Notes under the pieces: model-generated
What the model saw: only the letters and a program-made list of their open reading frames with translations
What the model was told of the DNA's origin: nothing
Databases searched by the model: none
Part shown: positions 17,951 through 27,118 of the stretch, piece after piece
How positions within the stretch are numbered: the stretch's first letter is position 1
Layout of the letters: each line of letters starts with the position of its first letter
From: an uncultured Tropicimonas sp.
GTDB lineage: Bacteria > Pseudomonadota > Alphaproteobacteria > Rhodobacterales > Rhodobacteraceae
NCBI GenBank assembly: GCA_947497945.1
Contig: CANMIP010000012.1
Location: 102,925 to 166,924 of the forward strand
Reading direction: 5' to 3'
Length of the DNA: 64,000 nt
Translations under genes and position numbers: made by a program

Positions 17951-19261
17951 TCAGCCTTCCTCGCCGAAAACCCGCGCGAAGATCGTGTCCACATGCTTGG
18001 TGTGATAGCCGAGGTCGAATTTCTCCTCGATCTCCTCGGCCGAGAGCGCGGCCAGCACATCGGCATCGGCCAGAAGCTCGGTCTTGAAATCCTTACCTTC
18101 TTCCCAAACCTTCATCGCGTTGCGCTGCACGAGGCGATAGCTGTCCTCGCGGCTCACCCCGGCCTGGGTCAGCGCCAGCAGCACCCGCTGCGACATAATC
18201 AGGCCACGGAACTTGTTCATGTTGGCGATCATGTTGTCGGGATAGATGACGAGCTTGTCGATCACCATCGTGAGCCGCGCCAGGGCGAAATCGAGCGTGA
18301 TCGTCGCGTCCGGACCGATATTGCGCTCCACGGAGCTGTGCGAGATGTCGCGCTCATGCCAGAGGGTGACATTCTCCATCGCCGGAACGACGGCCATGCG
18401 GACAACGCGGGCAAGACCGGTCAGGTTCTCGGTCAGCACCGGGTTGCGCTTATGCGGCATCGCCGAGCTGCCCTTCTGGCCTTTGGAGAAGAACTCCTCG
18501 GCTTCCAGAACCTCGGTCCGCTGCATGTGGCGGATTTCGGTCGAGACATTCTCGATCGAGCTGGCGACAACGCCCAGCGTGGCGAAGAAGGCGGCATGGC
18601 GGTCACGCGGGATGACTTGCGTCGAGATCGGCTCGGGGACGAGGCCGAGCTGGGCGCAGACATGCTCCTCGACCGAGGGGTCGATATTGGCGAAGGTGCC
18701 GACAGCGCCGGAGACGGCGCCGGTGGCAATCTCGGCGCGAGCATCGCGCAGGCGGGAGAGGTTGCGATCCATCTCGGCATAGAAGCGCGCGAAGGTCAGG
18801 CCCATCGTCGTCGGCTCGGCATGGATACCGTGGCTGCGACCGATCCGAACCGTGTCCTTGTGCTCGATTGCACGGCGCTTGAGCGCGGCGAGCAGCTTTT
18901 CGACATCGGCAATCAGGATATCGGCGGCGCGCACGAGCTGGACGTTGAAACAGGTGTCGAGCACATCCGAGGAGGTCATGCCCTGGTGGACGAAACGGGC
19001 CTCCTCATTGCCGATGATCTCGGCCAGGTGGGTCAGGAAGGCGATGACGTCATGCTTGGTGACGGCCTCGATCTCGTCGATCCGGGCGACATCGAACTCG
19101 ACATCCTTCGCCTTCCAGACGGCCTCGGCATTCTCCTTCGGAATCACGCCAAGCGCGGCCTGGGCGTCGCAGGCATGGGCCTCGATCTCGTACCAGATGC
19201 GGAACTTGGTCTCGGGCGACCAGATGGCAACCATTTCGGGGCGGGAATAACGAGGGATCAT
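17951..19261 (-). CDS. purB: adenylosuccinate lyase
   Basis: Purine biosynthesis lyase of 436 residues acting on SAICAR and adenylosuccinate, both with fumarate release, in the cytoplasm as a homotetramer. The fumarase/aspartase superfamily signature GSSAMPHKRNP (about 261-271) is intact, as are VRIGRSHGIHAEPTTMG, which carries the catalytic His, and the MTSSDVLDT substrate loop. Start MIPRYSRPEM is the usual PurB N-terminus in this group. The gene stands alone; the 157 bases to matB are GC-rich with short inverted repeats and no gene. Confidence 0.96.
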   Translation of the reverse strand: MIPRYSRPEMVAIWSPETKFRIWYEIEAHACDAQAALGVIPKENAEAVWKAKDVEFDVARIDEIEAVTKHDVIAFLTHLAEIIGNEEARFVHQGMTSSDVLDTCFNVQLVRAADILIADVEKLLAALKRRAIEHKDTVRIGRSHGIHAEPTTMGLTFARFYAEMDRNLSRLRDARAEIATGAVSGAVGTFANIDPSVEEHVCAQLGLVPEPISTQVIPRDRHAAFFATLGVVASSIENVSTEIRHMQRTEVLEAEEFFSKGQKGSSAMPHKRNPVLTENLTGLARVVRMAVVPAMENVTLWHERDISHSSVERNIGPDATITLDFALARLTMVIDKLVIYPDNMIANMNKFRGLIMSQRVLLALTQAGVSREDSYRLVQRNAMKVWEEGKDFKTELLADADVLAALSAEEIEEKFDLGYHTKHVDTIFARVFGEEG

Positions 19262-19433
19262 GCGGGAAGCCTTGCGTTTGAAAACCTGTCGGAAGCGCCG
19301 GTGTCATAGCGGGCGCGGAGCGCCTCGGCAAGCCGGCGGCGGAACGCACCCTGTCCGAATGGAGGACTTGCCCGTAGGGGGGGGCGTGCGCTAGGCGAGT
19401 AGTATTGAACACGAAAAAAATGATGTGTGACTC

Positions 19434-19919
19434 ATGTTTCTTGATGGCGTAGCAAAGGACACGGGCAAACTCCTGCTGGAACCGGAGGAGAAGGACGCGC
19501 TGCTGGGCATACTGGACCCGCTCAAGCACGCCCTTCACGCGGATATCGCCATGATCAGCTACCTCACGAAACGGCACCATCATGTCGTGGTCGGGCGCGG
19601 GCTCGACTTGCCGCCCGAGGCAAATGGGCGGGCTGACCTGACCAATTCGATCTGCCAGCATTGCGTGGCGATGGACTTTCCCCTCGTGGTCGATGACGCA
19701 CTGTCGCATCCGCTCCTGCAGGGCAATCTCATGGTCGAGGCGGCTGGCATCGCCGCCTATCTCGGCGCGCCGATCCATTTCCCGGGACAGGGCCCCATCG
19801 GAACGATCTGCACGATGCAACGGCGGCCACGGCGTTGGCAGCCACGCGATATCGAACATGTGCTCCGCTCCGCCGAGGCGATCGACACGCTTCTGCTGGA
19901 CTGGAGCGCCTCCGCGTGA
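19434..19919 (+). CDS. stand-alone GAF domain protein
   Basis: A 161-residue cytoplasmic protein consisting almost entirely of one GAF sensory domain (about 15-150), with no output domain. Characteristic blocks are SICQHCVAMDFPLVVDDALSH and YLGAPIHFPGQGPIGTICTM. The SICQHC cysteines could bind a redox or metal ligand, which is an inference. It is divergent from purB across 172 bases that include a run of eight G residues. Such single GAF proteins are frequent near signalling genes, but no kinase or cyclase is adjacent here, so its partner is unknown. Confidence 0.75.
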   Translation: MFLDGVAKDTGKLLLEPEEKDALLGILDPLKHALHADIAMISYLTKRHHHVVVGRGLDLPPEANGRADLTNSICQHCVAMDFPLVVDDALSHPLLQGNLMVEAAGIAAYLGAPIHFPGQGPIGTICTMQRRPRRWQPRDIEHVLRSAEAIDTLLLDWSASA

Positions 19920-20135
19920 GCGGTTTCGGATCCGGCGCGAAACGGCCGCTGGTGGACACGCGCATCCGGCGTACGGAATGCGCTGAATGCGCCTCGATCA
20001 TGGCCCGGAAATGCGCGACCCTCGCCATGGCGTCGGTCTCCGACCTGCGGCGGCAGACCCGCGAAGCCCCCTGCGACAGGTATCTGCCCGCGATGGAACC
20101 TCTAGCGAACCGATACGGAGCGGAGCCGGGTTTCA

Positions 20136-20561
20136 ATGGCTGATGCGCCCGCCAGTCTTGGCGATTTCGAAGGCATCTGGCACCTGGAGCGCGAGATCGA
20201 CGATCGGCGCGCGGGCGAGACCCTGCGCCTGTCCGGCCGGGCCGAGCTTGTGCCTGCGCGCGGCGGGCTGGACTATGTCGAGCGCGGCCAGCTGACCCTC
20301 GGAGACGGGCAGGTTGTCGAAGCCGAGCGGCGCTACCACTGGCGCGCCGACGGCGGCGGGATCGCGGTCGAGTTCGCCGATGGCCGCTTCTTCCACGCTT
20401 TCGCACTGGCAGGAGCCGCGCCCCTTGCGCATCATTTCTGCGACCCGGACAGCTATGACGTCCGCTACGATTTCGCCGACTGGCCGGCCTGGCGGGCCCG
20501 CTGGCGCGTCACCGGCCCGCGAAAGGACTACCTGATGGAAACGCTCTACCGGCGCGCCTGA
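20136..20561 (+). CDS. DUF6314 family protein
   Basis: A 141-residue protein that fits the DUF6314 family of Rhodobacterales: an aromatic beta-rich domain beginning LGDFEGIWHLEREI, with GQLTLGDGQVVEAERRYHW and a conserved C-terminal part HHFCDPDSYDVRYDF and GPRKDYLMETLYRR. The fold is likely a lipocalin-like barrel, which is an inference from the pattern. No function is established. It lies 216 bases after the GAF gene on the same strand and converges on the transglycosylase gene, with 12 bases between the two stops. Confidence 0.75.
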   Translation: MADAPASLGDFEGIWHLEREIDDRRAGETLRLSGRAELVPARGGLDYVERGQLTLGDGQVVEAERRYHWRADGGGIAVEFADGRFFHAFALAGAAPLAHHFCDPDSYDVRYDFADWPAWRARWRVTGPRKDYLMETLYRRA

Positions 20562-20573
20562 GTCCCCGCCCCA

Positions 20574-21062
20574 TCACCGCAGCCCGGTTTCCACAAGCAT
20601 TCCCCGCCGCTTGGCCTCGTAATAATATCCGCGGGAATACCAGTAGACGGCGCGGTCGAAACTGCCATCGGCGAGCAGCCAGGCCCCTCGCAGGTATTTC
20701 ACCGCGTATTTCAGGTTGATATCGGCTTGCAACAGCTCACTGGGCGGGCCGCGATGCCCCATCGTGCGCGCGGTCTCGGGCAGGATCTGCATCAGCCCGT
20801 AATAGGGTCCGTTGCGCGCGCTCGGAGTATGCGTGCTTTCGCGGATCACCACCCGGTGCACCAGGGCGGGCGGCACCTCGTAGAGCGCCGCGTAACGGTT
20901 GATCTGAAGCCGGAGCTGCGGTGTCTCGTTCGGGTGCAGCGGGACGTCATAGGCGGCATATGCGGCGCGATCCGCGCCGGAGGGCGCCTTTGTTCCCCCG
21001 CCACAGCCAGCAAGAAGGCAGAGGAGGAGAAGAACGACGGCTTTCATTGGCAGGACGGTCAT
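20574..21062 (-). CDS. lytic transglycosylase SLT-domain lipoprotein
   Basis: A 162-residue peptidoglycan-active lipoprotein. The signal peptide ends in a lipobox LLAGC at about residues 16-20, so the mature protein is anchored through that cysteine in the cell envelope. The rest is a soluble lytic transglycosylase domain: catalytic Glu in VIRESTHTP, NGPYYGLMQILPETAR and the Asn/Tyr-containing INLKYAVKYLRGAW block. The ATG at 21062 is preceded by GGAGGT. It is shorter than Slt70 and close to small envelope transglycosylases. Confidence 0.85.
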   Translation of the reverse strand: MTVLPMKAVVLLLLCLLAGCGGGTKAPSGADRAAYAAYDVPLHPNETPQLRLQINRYAALYEVPPALVHRVVIRESTHTPSARNGPYYGLMQILPETARTMGHRGPPSELLQADINLKYAVKYLRGAWLLADGSFDRAVYWYSRGYYYEAKRRGMLVETGLR

Positions 21063-21421
21063 GGCACCTCCGAAACTGAGGCCAGCCTGACGCGAAGTGG
21101 CCCATGGCGCAATTGCAATCTCGGCGACCCCGGCAGGACGACAGGGTAGCTCCTCGCTGCGGCCGCCGGACTGCCCCGCAGGCTGCGCGGTCCCACGCAC
21201 CGTTGTCGGCGACGACGCCCGCAGGCGGCAGCGATCATCCCTGCGCCTCGGGCAATTACAACAAATATCAGTAATTTGCTCGCGAAAGGCACGGCATCAG
21301 GTCGCGAAAACCGGCAGGCAATTGCCAGGAGATGTCGCGCGACGCCCGTGGTCCGCGCCGATCCGCCCGTTTGGCCGAAATCCGCCATCGACACAGGGAG
21401 GCGGCGGTCTTGCCCGGCACG
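21063..21421. other. intergenic region without a recognised gene
   Basis: About 360 bases between the transglycosylase start and the rplY terminator. Several overlapping open frames exist on both strands, but none has a ribosome binding site or a protein-like composition. An AT-richer patch near 21250-21285 may contain promoters. No RNA gene was recognised. Confidence 0.5.
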
Positions 21422-21452
21422 AAAAAAGGGCGTGCCATCCGGCACGCCCTTT
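21422..21452 (-). terminator. rho-independent terminator of rplY
   Basis: A 9-bp stem (GGGCGTGCC with GGCACGCCC, 21428-21449) with a 4-base loop. On the minus strand it is followed by six T residues, placing it about 30 bases after the rplY stop. Confidence 0.88.
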
Positions 21453-21480
21453 CCTGAAACTTGCTGAGACGGGACGTGGA

Positions 21481-22104
21481 TTACTCCTCGTCGCCCTCTT
21501 CGGTCTCTTCTTCGTCGTCGCTTCCCGCACTCAGGCCCGACGGGGCCGAGATCGAGGCGATGTTGAAGTCCCGGTCGATGGTCGGCTTGGCGCCTTCCGG
21601 CAGCTTGACCATGGAGATCGAGATGTGATCGTTGAGGTCGAGCCCGGCCAGCGAGATCTCCACCTGCTCGGGAATATCGCCGGCGGTCACGACCAGCTCG
21701 ATTTCCGGACGCACGACCGTCAGAACGCCGCCGCGCTTGATGCCGGGGCTGTCCTTCTCGTCGGTGAACTCGACGGGAATGAAGAGCTTGACCTTCGAGG
21801 TCCGGCGCAGACGCATGAGATCGACATGGGTCGGCAGGTCCTTGACGACGTCGCGCTGCACGCCGCGGCAGATGACGCGGACGTCTTCCTGGCCTTCGAC
21901 CTGCAGGTTGAAGAGCGTCGACAGGAAGCGGCCCGCCTTGAGGCGCTTCATCAGCTCGTTGAAGGGAAGGTTGATCGCAACGGGGTCTGCACCACCGCCA
22001 TAGACCACACCCGGTACAAGCCCGTCACGACGAGCTTGGCGAGCGGCCCCCTTGCCTGTCCCCGCGCGAACCGTGGCATTAAGATTCGGAATCTCACCAG
22101 CCAT
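21481..22104 (-). CDS. rplY: 50S ribosomal protein L25/general stress protein Ctc
   Basis: Binds 5S rRNA in the large ribosomal subunit. The 207-residue protein is the long CTC form: an N-terminal L25 beta-barrel (about 1-95, with [25 protein letters not shown]) and a C-terminal TL5-like beta domain ending in an acidic tail ([13 protein letters not shown]). A clear AGGAG site precedes the ATG, and a strong terminator follows. In many alphaproteobacteria pth follows rplY; here it does not. Expression is probably high. Confidence 0.95.
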   Translation of the reverse strand: MAGEIPNLNATVRAGTGKGAARQARRDGLVPGVVYGGGADPVAINLPFNELMKRLKAGRFLSTLFNLQVEGQEDVRVICRGVQRDVVKDLPTHVDLMRLRRTSKVKLFIPVEFTDEKDSPGIKRGGVLTVVRPEIELVVTAGDIPEQVEISLAGLDLNDHISISMVKLPEGAKPTIDRDFNIASISAPSGLSAGSDDEEETEEGDEE

Positions 22105-22348
22105 TGGTATCTCCTGATTTTAGGGCATCCTCCAAGGGTGTATGCCCGGTTGAATAGAAGCTGGCGCTATAGGCCGGTTTCGACGTCTTGGAAAGGACAA
22201 ACCGCGCCCATCTTCGGAATTCCGCCGCCTCGATCCGCCCACCTGCCTTCCCGCAGGCGGATTGATCAAGGTCAAGGACAGTTTCGTGACCCAGGGTAAT
22301 CCTGTTGCGGCCTATCCAACGAATCGGCTGCAAGGGGGGAGACTTGCC

Positions 22349-22693
22349 ATGAACGACGCCGGACAGGCCGCCGAGGCGGCACGCGAACGTATGACCTCGC
22401 TGTTTGAGGACTGGCAAGCCTCCGGGCTGGGGGCGTGGGCCTGGGCCAATCCGGTCTGGTTCCGCCAGGTCGCGACGATCAATGCCGAAATCACGCGCTT
22501 TGTCACCGACCGGCTGCGCCAGGATGTCGAATTCCAGGCCGAGCTGATGCAATGCCGCGACCCGGCCGAGATGCAGGAAGTGCAGGGACGCTTCCTCAAG
22601 AATGCCTTCGACCAGTACAGCTCCGAAACGGGCAAGCTCGTCCAGATGAACCGCGAGGCTCTTGATGCGGTCACCGGACGCAGCGGCGGCTGA
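22349..22693 (+). CDS. phasin family protein
   Basis: A 114-residue helical protein of the Phasin_2 type. The family core is EITRFVTDRLRQDVEFQAELMQC followed by DPAEMQEVQGRFLKNAFDQYSSETGKLVQM. Phasins coat polyhydroxyalkanoate granules, which fits a PHA synthase gene 5.6 kb away on the other strand. The start at 22349 follows GGGGGAGACTTGCC; an in-frame ATG 87 bases upstream is less likely. The gene is divergent from rplY and ends at a terminator. In this family some members act instead as stress-linked granule-independent proteins. Confidence 0.8.
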   Translation: MNDAGQAAEAARERMTSLFEDWQASGLGAWAWANPVWFRQVATINAEITRFVTDRLRQDVEFQAELMQCRDPAEMQEVQGRFLKNAFDQYSSETGKLVQMNREALDAVTGRSGG

Positions 22694-22771
22694 CAGGATC
22701 GCGAGGTAGACGCGGAAGCCGGGGAGGACCCGAATGGGGCGGCTTTCGCGGGGCCTGGACATTTCCGGCCC

Positions 22772-22814
22772 GACCGCCGTTTCGCCTGCTGGGCGGAGCG
22801 GCGGTCTTTCTTTT
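22772..22814 (+). terminator. rho-independent terminator of the phasin gene
   Basis: An outer 8-bp stem GACCGCCG/CGGCGGTC encloses an inner 4-bp CGCC/GGCG stem, and a TTTCTTTT tract follows. It lies 80 bases after the phasin stop. Confidence 0.75.
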
Positions 22815-23430
22815 CTCCGCGTGATGGTCCGACTTGCCCGCCCTGCCCTGCAACTGCGCGCGCGATCCGGCGCGCCGCCAGCCCGCTCGCCGCGCGCACA
22901 TGGCGTTCCGACCGGAAACCGCCGCGAGCAGCGGCCGGGGCCCGGCAGGGACAAGAGAGAGGGGGCGTGGCAGATTGACGCCAGTGATACCGCTACCCAT
23001 GGCCAAAACGGCTCGCGCCACCGGGTTTTCGGGCCCATTTTCCGCATTCGCGAGGCCAAAAGCCAAAAGCACGCGCTCATGCCGCATTGCGGCATTTCTC
23101 CCTCCCCGACGGCCGTTCCGTCAGCCAAATGGAGCAATTACAGACAGTTCACCATTCTGCATACGCACAATGCCTGTCCCCCCGAAAAACGGCCGTGCCG
23201 GCCTGTCCAACCCAAGCCCGACTTCGGCCCGGTCCCGGCAAACCGCCCGCCAGAAGTCGATATGCATTCTCGTCCGACCCGTTAGCGGTATTTGAATGGT
23301 GACAATCACGCCTATCTGAGTATGACAACGCCCAAGGGCCCGAACCTTTTGACAGGGACCTTGGACCAAAGCATTTCGGCGCACCGGTCTGCCCGTGGGC
23401 GCCGCGGTGAATCTGCTCAGATATGAGGAA
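22815..23430 (+). promoter_or_regulatory. long leader region upstream of gap
   Basis: About 620 bases without a convincing gene. The open frames on both strands lack ribosome binding sites and read as low-complexity Arg/Pro-rich sequence. A perfect TTGACA at 23349-23354 is followed 17 bases on by CATTTC, a weak -10, giving a plausible gap promoter about 75 bases before the start codon. The rest has no feature I can name. Confidence 0.4.
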
Positions 23431-23436
23431 ATGACC

Positions 23437-24438
23437 ATGACAGTGAAAGTTGCCATCAACGGTTTCGGCCGCATCGGACGGAACGTGCTCCGCGCCATCG
23501 TGGAGAATGGCCGCGACGATATCGAAGTCGTTGCGATCAACGATCTGGGTCCGGTCGAGACCAATGCCCACCTCATCCGTTTCGACTCCGTGCATGGCAA
23601 GTTCCCCGGCACCGTCACCACCACCGAGGACACGATCGACGTTGGCCGTGGCCCGATCAAGGTGACCGCGCTGCGCGACCCGAAGGAACTGCCTTGGGGC
23701 GACGTGGACATCGCGCTGGAATGCACCGGCATCTTCACCGCGCGTGAAAAAGCCGCGATGCACCTGGAGAACGGCTCCAAGCGCGTGCTGATCTCCGCTC
23801 CCGGCGCCGGCGCCGACAAGACCATCGTCTATGGCGTGAACGACGACGTTCTGACCGCCGATGACGTTGTCGTCTCCAACGCGTCCTGCACCACCAACTG
23901 CCTCTCCCCGTTTGCCAAGGCGATCGACGACGCCATCGGCATCGAAAAAGGCATGATGACCACGATCCACTCCTATACCGGTGACCAGCCGACGCTGGAC
24001 ACGCTGCATAGCGATCTGTATCGCGGCCGCGCTGCTGCGCTGTCGATGATCCCGACCTCGACCGGTGCTGCCAAGGCCGTTGGCCTGGTGCTGCCCGACC
24101 TGGCCGGCAAGCTCGACGGCTTCGCCATCCGCGTCCCGACGCCGAACGTTTCGGTTGTGGACCTCAAGTTCATCGCCAAGCGCGGTACTTCGGTTGAAGA
24201 GATCAACGCTGCCGTCAAGGCCGCTGCCGATGGCCCGATGAAGGGTGTTCTGGGCTACACCACGGTCAAGAACGTCTCCATCGACTTCAACCATGACAGC
24301 CATTCGTCGATCTTCCACATGGATCAGACCAAGGTCATGGACGGCACCCTGTGCTCGGTCCTGTCCTGGTACGACAACGAGTGGGGCTTCTCGTGCCGTA
24401 TGGCCGACACGGCCGTCAAGATGGGCTCGATGATCTGA
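23437..24438 (+). CDS. gap: glyceraldehyde-3-phosphate dehydrogenase, type I
   Basis: Converts glyceraldehyde 3-phosphate to 1,3-bisphosphoglycerate with NAD in glycolysis and gluconeogenesis. The 333-residue protein has the Rossmann motif [19 protein letters not shown] with the Asp that favours NAD, the catalytic cysteine in [12 protein letters not shown], and [10 protein letters not shown] near the end. The second of two close ATG codons (23437) is chosen since GAGGA lies 8 bases before it and the resulting length is standard. Codon choice leans to CTG, GGC and GCT, consistent with high expression. It can process the triose phosphate produced by DgoA. Confidence 0.97.
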   Translation: MTVKVAINGFGRIGRNVLRAIVENGRDDIEVVAINDLGPVETNAHLIRFDSVHGKFPGTVTTTEDTIDVGRGPIKVTALRDPKELPWGDVDIALECTGIFTAREKAAMHLENGSKRVLISAPGAGADKTIVYGVNDDVLTADDVVVSNASCTTNCLSPFAKAIDDAIGIEKGMMTTIHSYTGDQPTLDTLHSDLYRGRAAALSMIPTSTGAAKAVGLVLPDLAGKLDGFAIRVPTPNVSVVDLKFIAKRGTSVEEINAAVKAAADGPMKGVLGYTTVKNVSIDFNHDSHSSIFHMDQTKVMDGTLCSVLSWYDNEWGFSCRMADTAVKMGSMI

Positions 24439-24518
24439 TTTCCCTCGCGGTCGGGCGCCCTGTCCGGCCGCACTCAAGCAAGAGGTCCGGAAATGGGATC
24501 CCCATCCCGGACAGAAGA

Positions 24519-24543
24519 GGCCCGCTTTCCCGCGGGCCTTTTT
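24519..24543 (+). terminator. rho-independent terminator of gap
   Basis: Stem GGCCCGC/GCGGGCC with a 6-base loop followed by five T residues, about 80 bases after the gap stop. Confidence 0.88.
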
Positions 24544-24659
24544 CGTTGACCCCAGCCAGACCGGCGCCCTTCGAACAGGAGTGGTGAAAGCGGCGTTCTC
24601 CAGATCCCGCCAATGCGCAAACTAGACCGCGATCCGGTCCCGACCGGCATTTGCCGGCC

Positions 24660-25145
24660 TCAGCGTCGCTCAGCTCCCAAGGCATGGCGCAGGATGAATT
24701 GCGGTCCGGCACGTCCGCCAAGATAGAGTTCATCCGAAGGACAGAACCCCGCCGTCTCATAGACCTTTCGCGCCGCCGGGTTGTTGCAATTGACCGTCAG
24801 GACCAATCCCGATGCCTCCGGGTAGCGCGCGGCCGCATAGGCCGGGATCGCCGCCATCGCCGCCGCGCCGATCCCCTGCCCTTGCCATTTCCGATCGATC
24901 AACACGCCGCGAATGCCAAGTTCCATCGGGGCCGCGAAAGGGTAATTCTGCGGATATCCACGATCGAGCTTGAAGAAACCGACGACGACGCCGTCCTGCA
25001 GGATGACGTAGAAATCCTCCCCGGGGTCGTCCCGGGTTGTCATATCCTCGATCCGGCCGACGAAATCGAGCTGGTCCTCGCCCAGCTCGAGATGCATCAC
25101 CCGCGCAATCTCCGCCTTGTCGAGCGGTTCCAGCGAGATCGTCAT
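24660..25145 (-). CDS. GNAT family N-acetyltransferase
   Basis: A 161-residue acetyl-CoA-dependent transferase. The GNAT fold is seen in FYVILQDGVVVGFFKLDRGY, the pyrophosphate-binding RKWQGQGIGAAAM (Q-x-x-G-x-G type) at about 85-97, and the C-terminal NNPAARKVYETAGF motif. The acceptor is unknown. It lies 17 bases downstream of the oligoendopeptidase F gene on the same strand, so the two are probably co-transcribed. Confidence 0.85.
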   Translation of the reverse strand: MTISLEPLDKAEIARVMHLELGEDQLDFVGRIEDMTTRDDPGEDFYVILQDGVVVGFFKLDRGYPQNYPFAAPMELGIRGVLIDRKWQGQGIGAAAMAAIPAYAAARYPEASGLVLTVNCNNPAARKVYETAGFCPSDELYLGGRAGPQFILRHALGAERR

Positions 25146-25162
25146 GCGCGCACGGGAGGGGG

Positions 25163-26986
25163 TCAGCCCTCCATTGCCTCCAGCTGGTCGATGAAGCCGG
25201 AGATCATGCCGAGGCCCTTGTCCCAGAATTTAGGATCACTCGCATCGAGCCCGAACGGCGCCAGCAGCTCCTTGTGGTGCTTGGAGCCCCCGGCGCGGAG
25301 CATGTCGAAATACTTCTCCTGGAAGCCCGGATCGCCCTCCTCGTAAACCGCGTAGAGCGCATTCACCAACCCGTCGCCGAAGGCATAGGCATAGACATAG
25401 AAGGGCGAGTGGACGAAATGCGGGATATAGGACCAGAAAGTCTCGTAGCCTTCCATGAAGTTGAAGGCCGGGCCGAGGCTCTCGCCCTGCACCGACATCC
25501 AGAGCGCGTTGATATCCTCCGGGGTCAGCTCGCCATGGCGGCGCGCCTCGTGCAGCTTGCATTCGAAATCGTAGAAGGCGATCTGGCGCACGACCGTGTT
25601 GATCATGTCTTCCACCTTGCCCGCCAGCAGCACCTTGCGCTGCGCGTCGTCCTTGGTGTCGTCGAGCAGCTTGCGGAAGGTCAGCATCTCGCCGAACACA
25701 CTCGCCGTCTCCGCCAGGGTGAGCGGCGTCGCCGAGAGCAGCTCGCCCTGACCGGCTGCCAGCACCTGGTGCACGCCATGGCCAAGCTCATGGGCGAGCG
25801 TCATGACGTCGCGCGGTTTGCCGAGATAGTTCAGCATGACATAGGGGTGCACATCGACCACCGTCGGATGGGCGAAGGCGCCAGGCGCCTTGCCGGGCTT
25901 CACGCCCGCATCGATCCAGCCCTTGGTGAAGAAGGGTTCGGCGATCTCGGCCATGCGCGGCGAGAAGCCGGAATAGGCGCCAAGCACCGTGTCCTTGGCC
26001 TCGTCCCAGGACACGACCCGCTTGTCTTCCATCGGCAGCGGCGCGTTGCGGTCCCAGACCTCGAGGATATCCAGCCCGAGCCACTTCCGCTTCAGGTCGT
26101 AATAGCGATGGCTGAGCCGCGGATAGGCATTGACCACGGCGTTGCGCAGCGCCTCGACCACTTCCGGTTCGACATGGTTGGCAAGGTGGCGGCCCGTTTG
26201 CGGGGTCGGCATGCCACGCCAGCGATCCTCGATCTCTTTCTCCTTTGAGAGCGTGTTGTGGACCCGGGCAAAAAGCTTGACGTTCTGGCCGAAAACACTT
26301 GCCAACTCGCGGGCGGCGGCCTCGCGTGTGGCGCGCTCCTGCTCGGTCAGGAAGTTCAACGTGGATTCGAGGTTGTGCGCCTCGCCCTCGACCTCGAATT
26401 CGAGCCCGGCCATGGTCTCGTCGAAGAGCCGGTTCCAGGCAGCGGCGCCGACGGTCGACTGGTCGTGGAGAAACTTCTCGAGCTCATCGGAGAGTTGGAA
26501 GGGCTTCATCGCGCGCAGGCGGTCGAAAACCGGCTTGAAGCGGAAGAGATCCTCGTTCTCGTTCATCAACCGGTTGAGATGGTCATCCTCCAGCCGGTTC
26601 AGCTCCAGCGTGTAGAAGACCAGCGGCGTGGTGAAATTGGTGATCTTTTCCTGGCAGTTGCCAAGGAACTGGGCCCGTTCGCCATCGGTGGTGTTCTGGT
26701 AATAGCGCAGGCCCGCAAAGGACATGATGCGGCCGGAGATGATGTCGATCTTCTCGTAGCGCAGCACGCAGTCGAGCAGCCCCTTCGCGTCCAACCCGGC
26801 CAGCTTGCGCTCGTAATCCTCGGCAAAGGAGAGGCAGGCGGCTTCGAGCCAGTCCATGTCGCGCTTGAGTTCGGGCGCATCGGGCGCGGTGTAGAGATCG
26901 GTCAGGTCCCAATCGGGCAGGTCGCCGAAATCGCCCGCGGCGGAGAGGTTGGCATCGAAAACGGGGGCGGGAAAGCTCTTGTGCAT
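25163..26986 (-). CDS. pepF: oligoendopeptidase F (M3 family metallopeptidase)
   Basis: Cytoplasmic zinc oligopeptidase of 607 residues. The metal site HELGHGVHQ (His, Glu, His) is at about 394-402, with the third ligand Glu in TLAETASVFGE. Other family parts include WSYIPHFVHSPFYVYAYAFGD near the C-terminus. An AGGAGG site lies 5 bases before the ATG at 26986; the open frame extends 19 codons further without such a site. Length is normal for the PepF/M3B group. It degrades short peptides; no specific pathway is suggested by the neighbours. Confidence 0.92.
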   Translation of the reverse strand: MHKSFPAPVFDANLSAAGDFGDLPDWDLTDLYTAPDAPELKRDMDWLEAACLSFAEDYERKLAGLDAKGLLDCVLRYEKIDIISGRIMSFAGLRYYQNTTDGERAQFLGNCQEKITNFTTPLVFYTLELNRLEDDHLNRLMNENEDLFRFKPVFDRLRAMKPFQLSDELEKFLHDQSTVGAAAWNRLFDETMAGLEFEVEGEAHNLESTLNFLTEQERATREAAARELASVFGQNVKLFARVHNTLSKEKEIEDRWRGMPTPQTGRHLANHVEPEVVEALRNAVVNAYPRLSHRYYDLKRKWLGLDILEVWDRNAPLPMEDKRVVSWDEAKDTVLGAYSGFSPRMAEIAEPFFTKGWIDAGVKPGKAPGAFAHPTVVDVHPYVMLNYLGKPRDVMTLAHELGHGVHQVLAAGQGELLSATPLTLAETASVFGEMLTFRKLLDDTKDDAQRKVLLAGKVEDMINTVVRQIAFYDFECKLHEARRHGELTPEDINALWMSVQGESLGPAFNFMEGYETFWSYIPHFVHSPFYVYAYAFGDGLVNALYAVYEEGDPGFQEKYFDMLRAGGSKHHKELLAPFGLDASDPKFWDKGLGMISGFIDQLEAMEG

Positions 26987-27118
26987 CGGATCCTCCTGGC
27001 GCGGCTGTCCGGTGAATAAAGGGGGGAACGCGGCCGGGTTCAACCGAAATCTCCATTGTGCGCACAGCCCATTGCGCCCACCGTGAGATGGAGGCAGGCT
27101 GCGCGCAAAGGAGGAGTC

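Noticed and set aside
19377..19384. Run of eight G residues between purB and the GAF gene, as a possible phase-variation tract
   Set aside because: It is not within a coding frame or a defined promoter spacer, and similar G-runs occur elsewhere in this GC-rich window.
22734..23285. Plus-strand ORF between the phasin gene and gap
   Set aside because: It overlaps the phasin terminator, has no ribosome binding site and reads as an Arg/Pro-rich sequence with overlapping frames on both strands.
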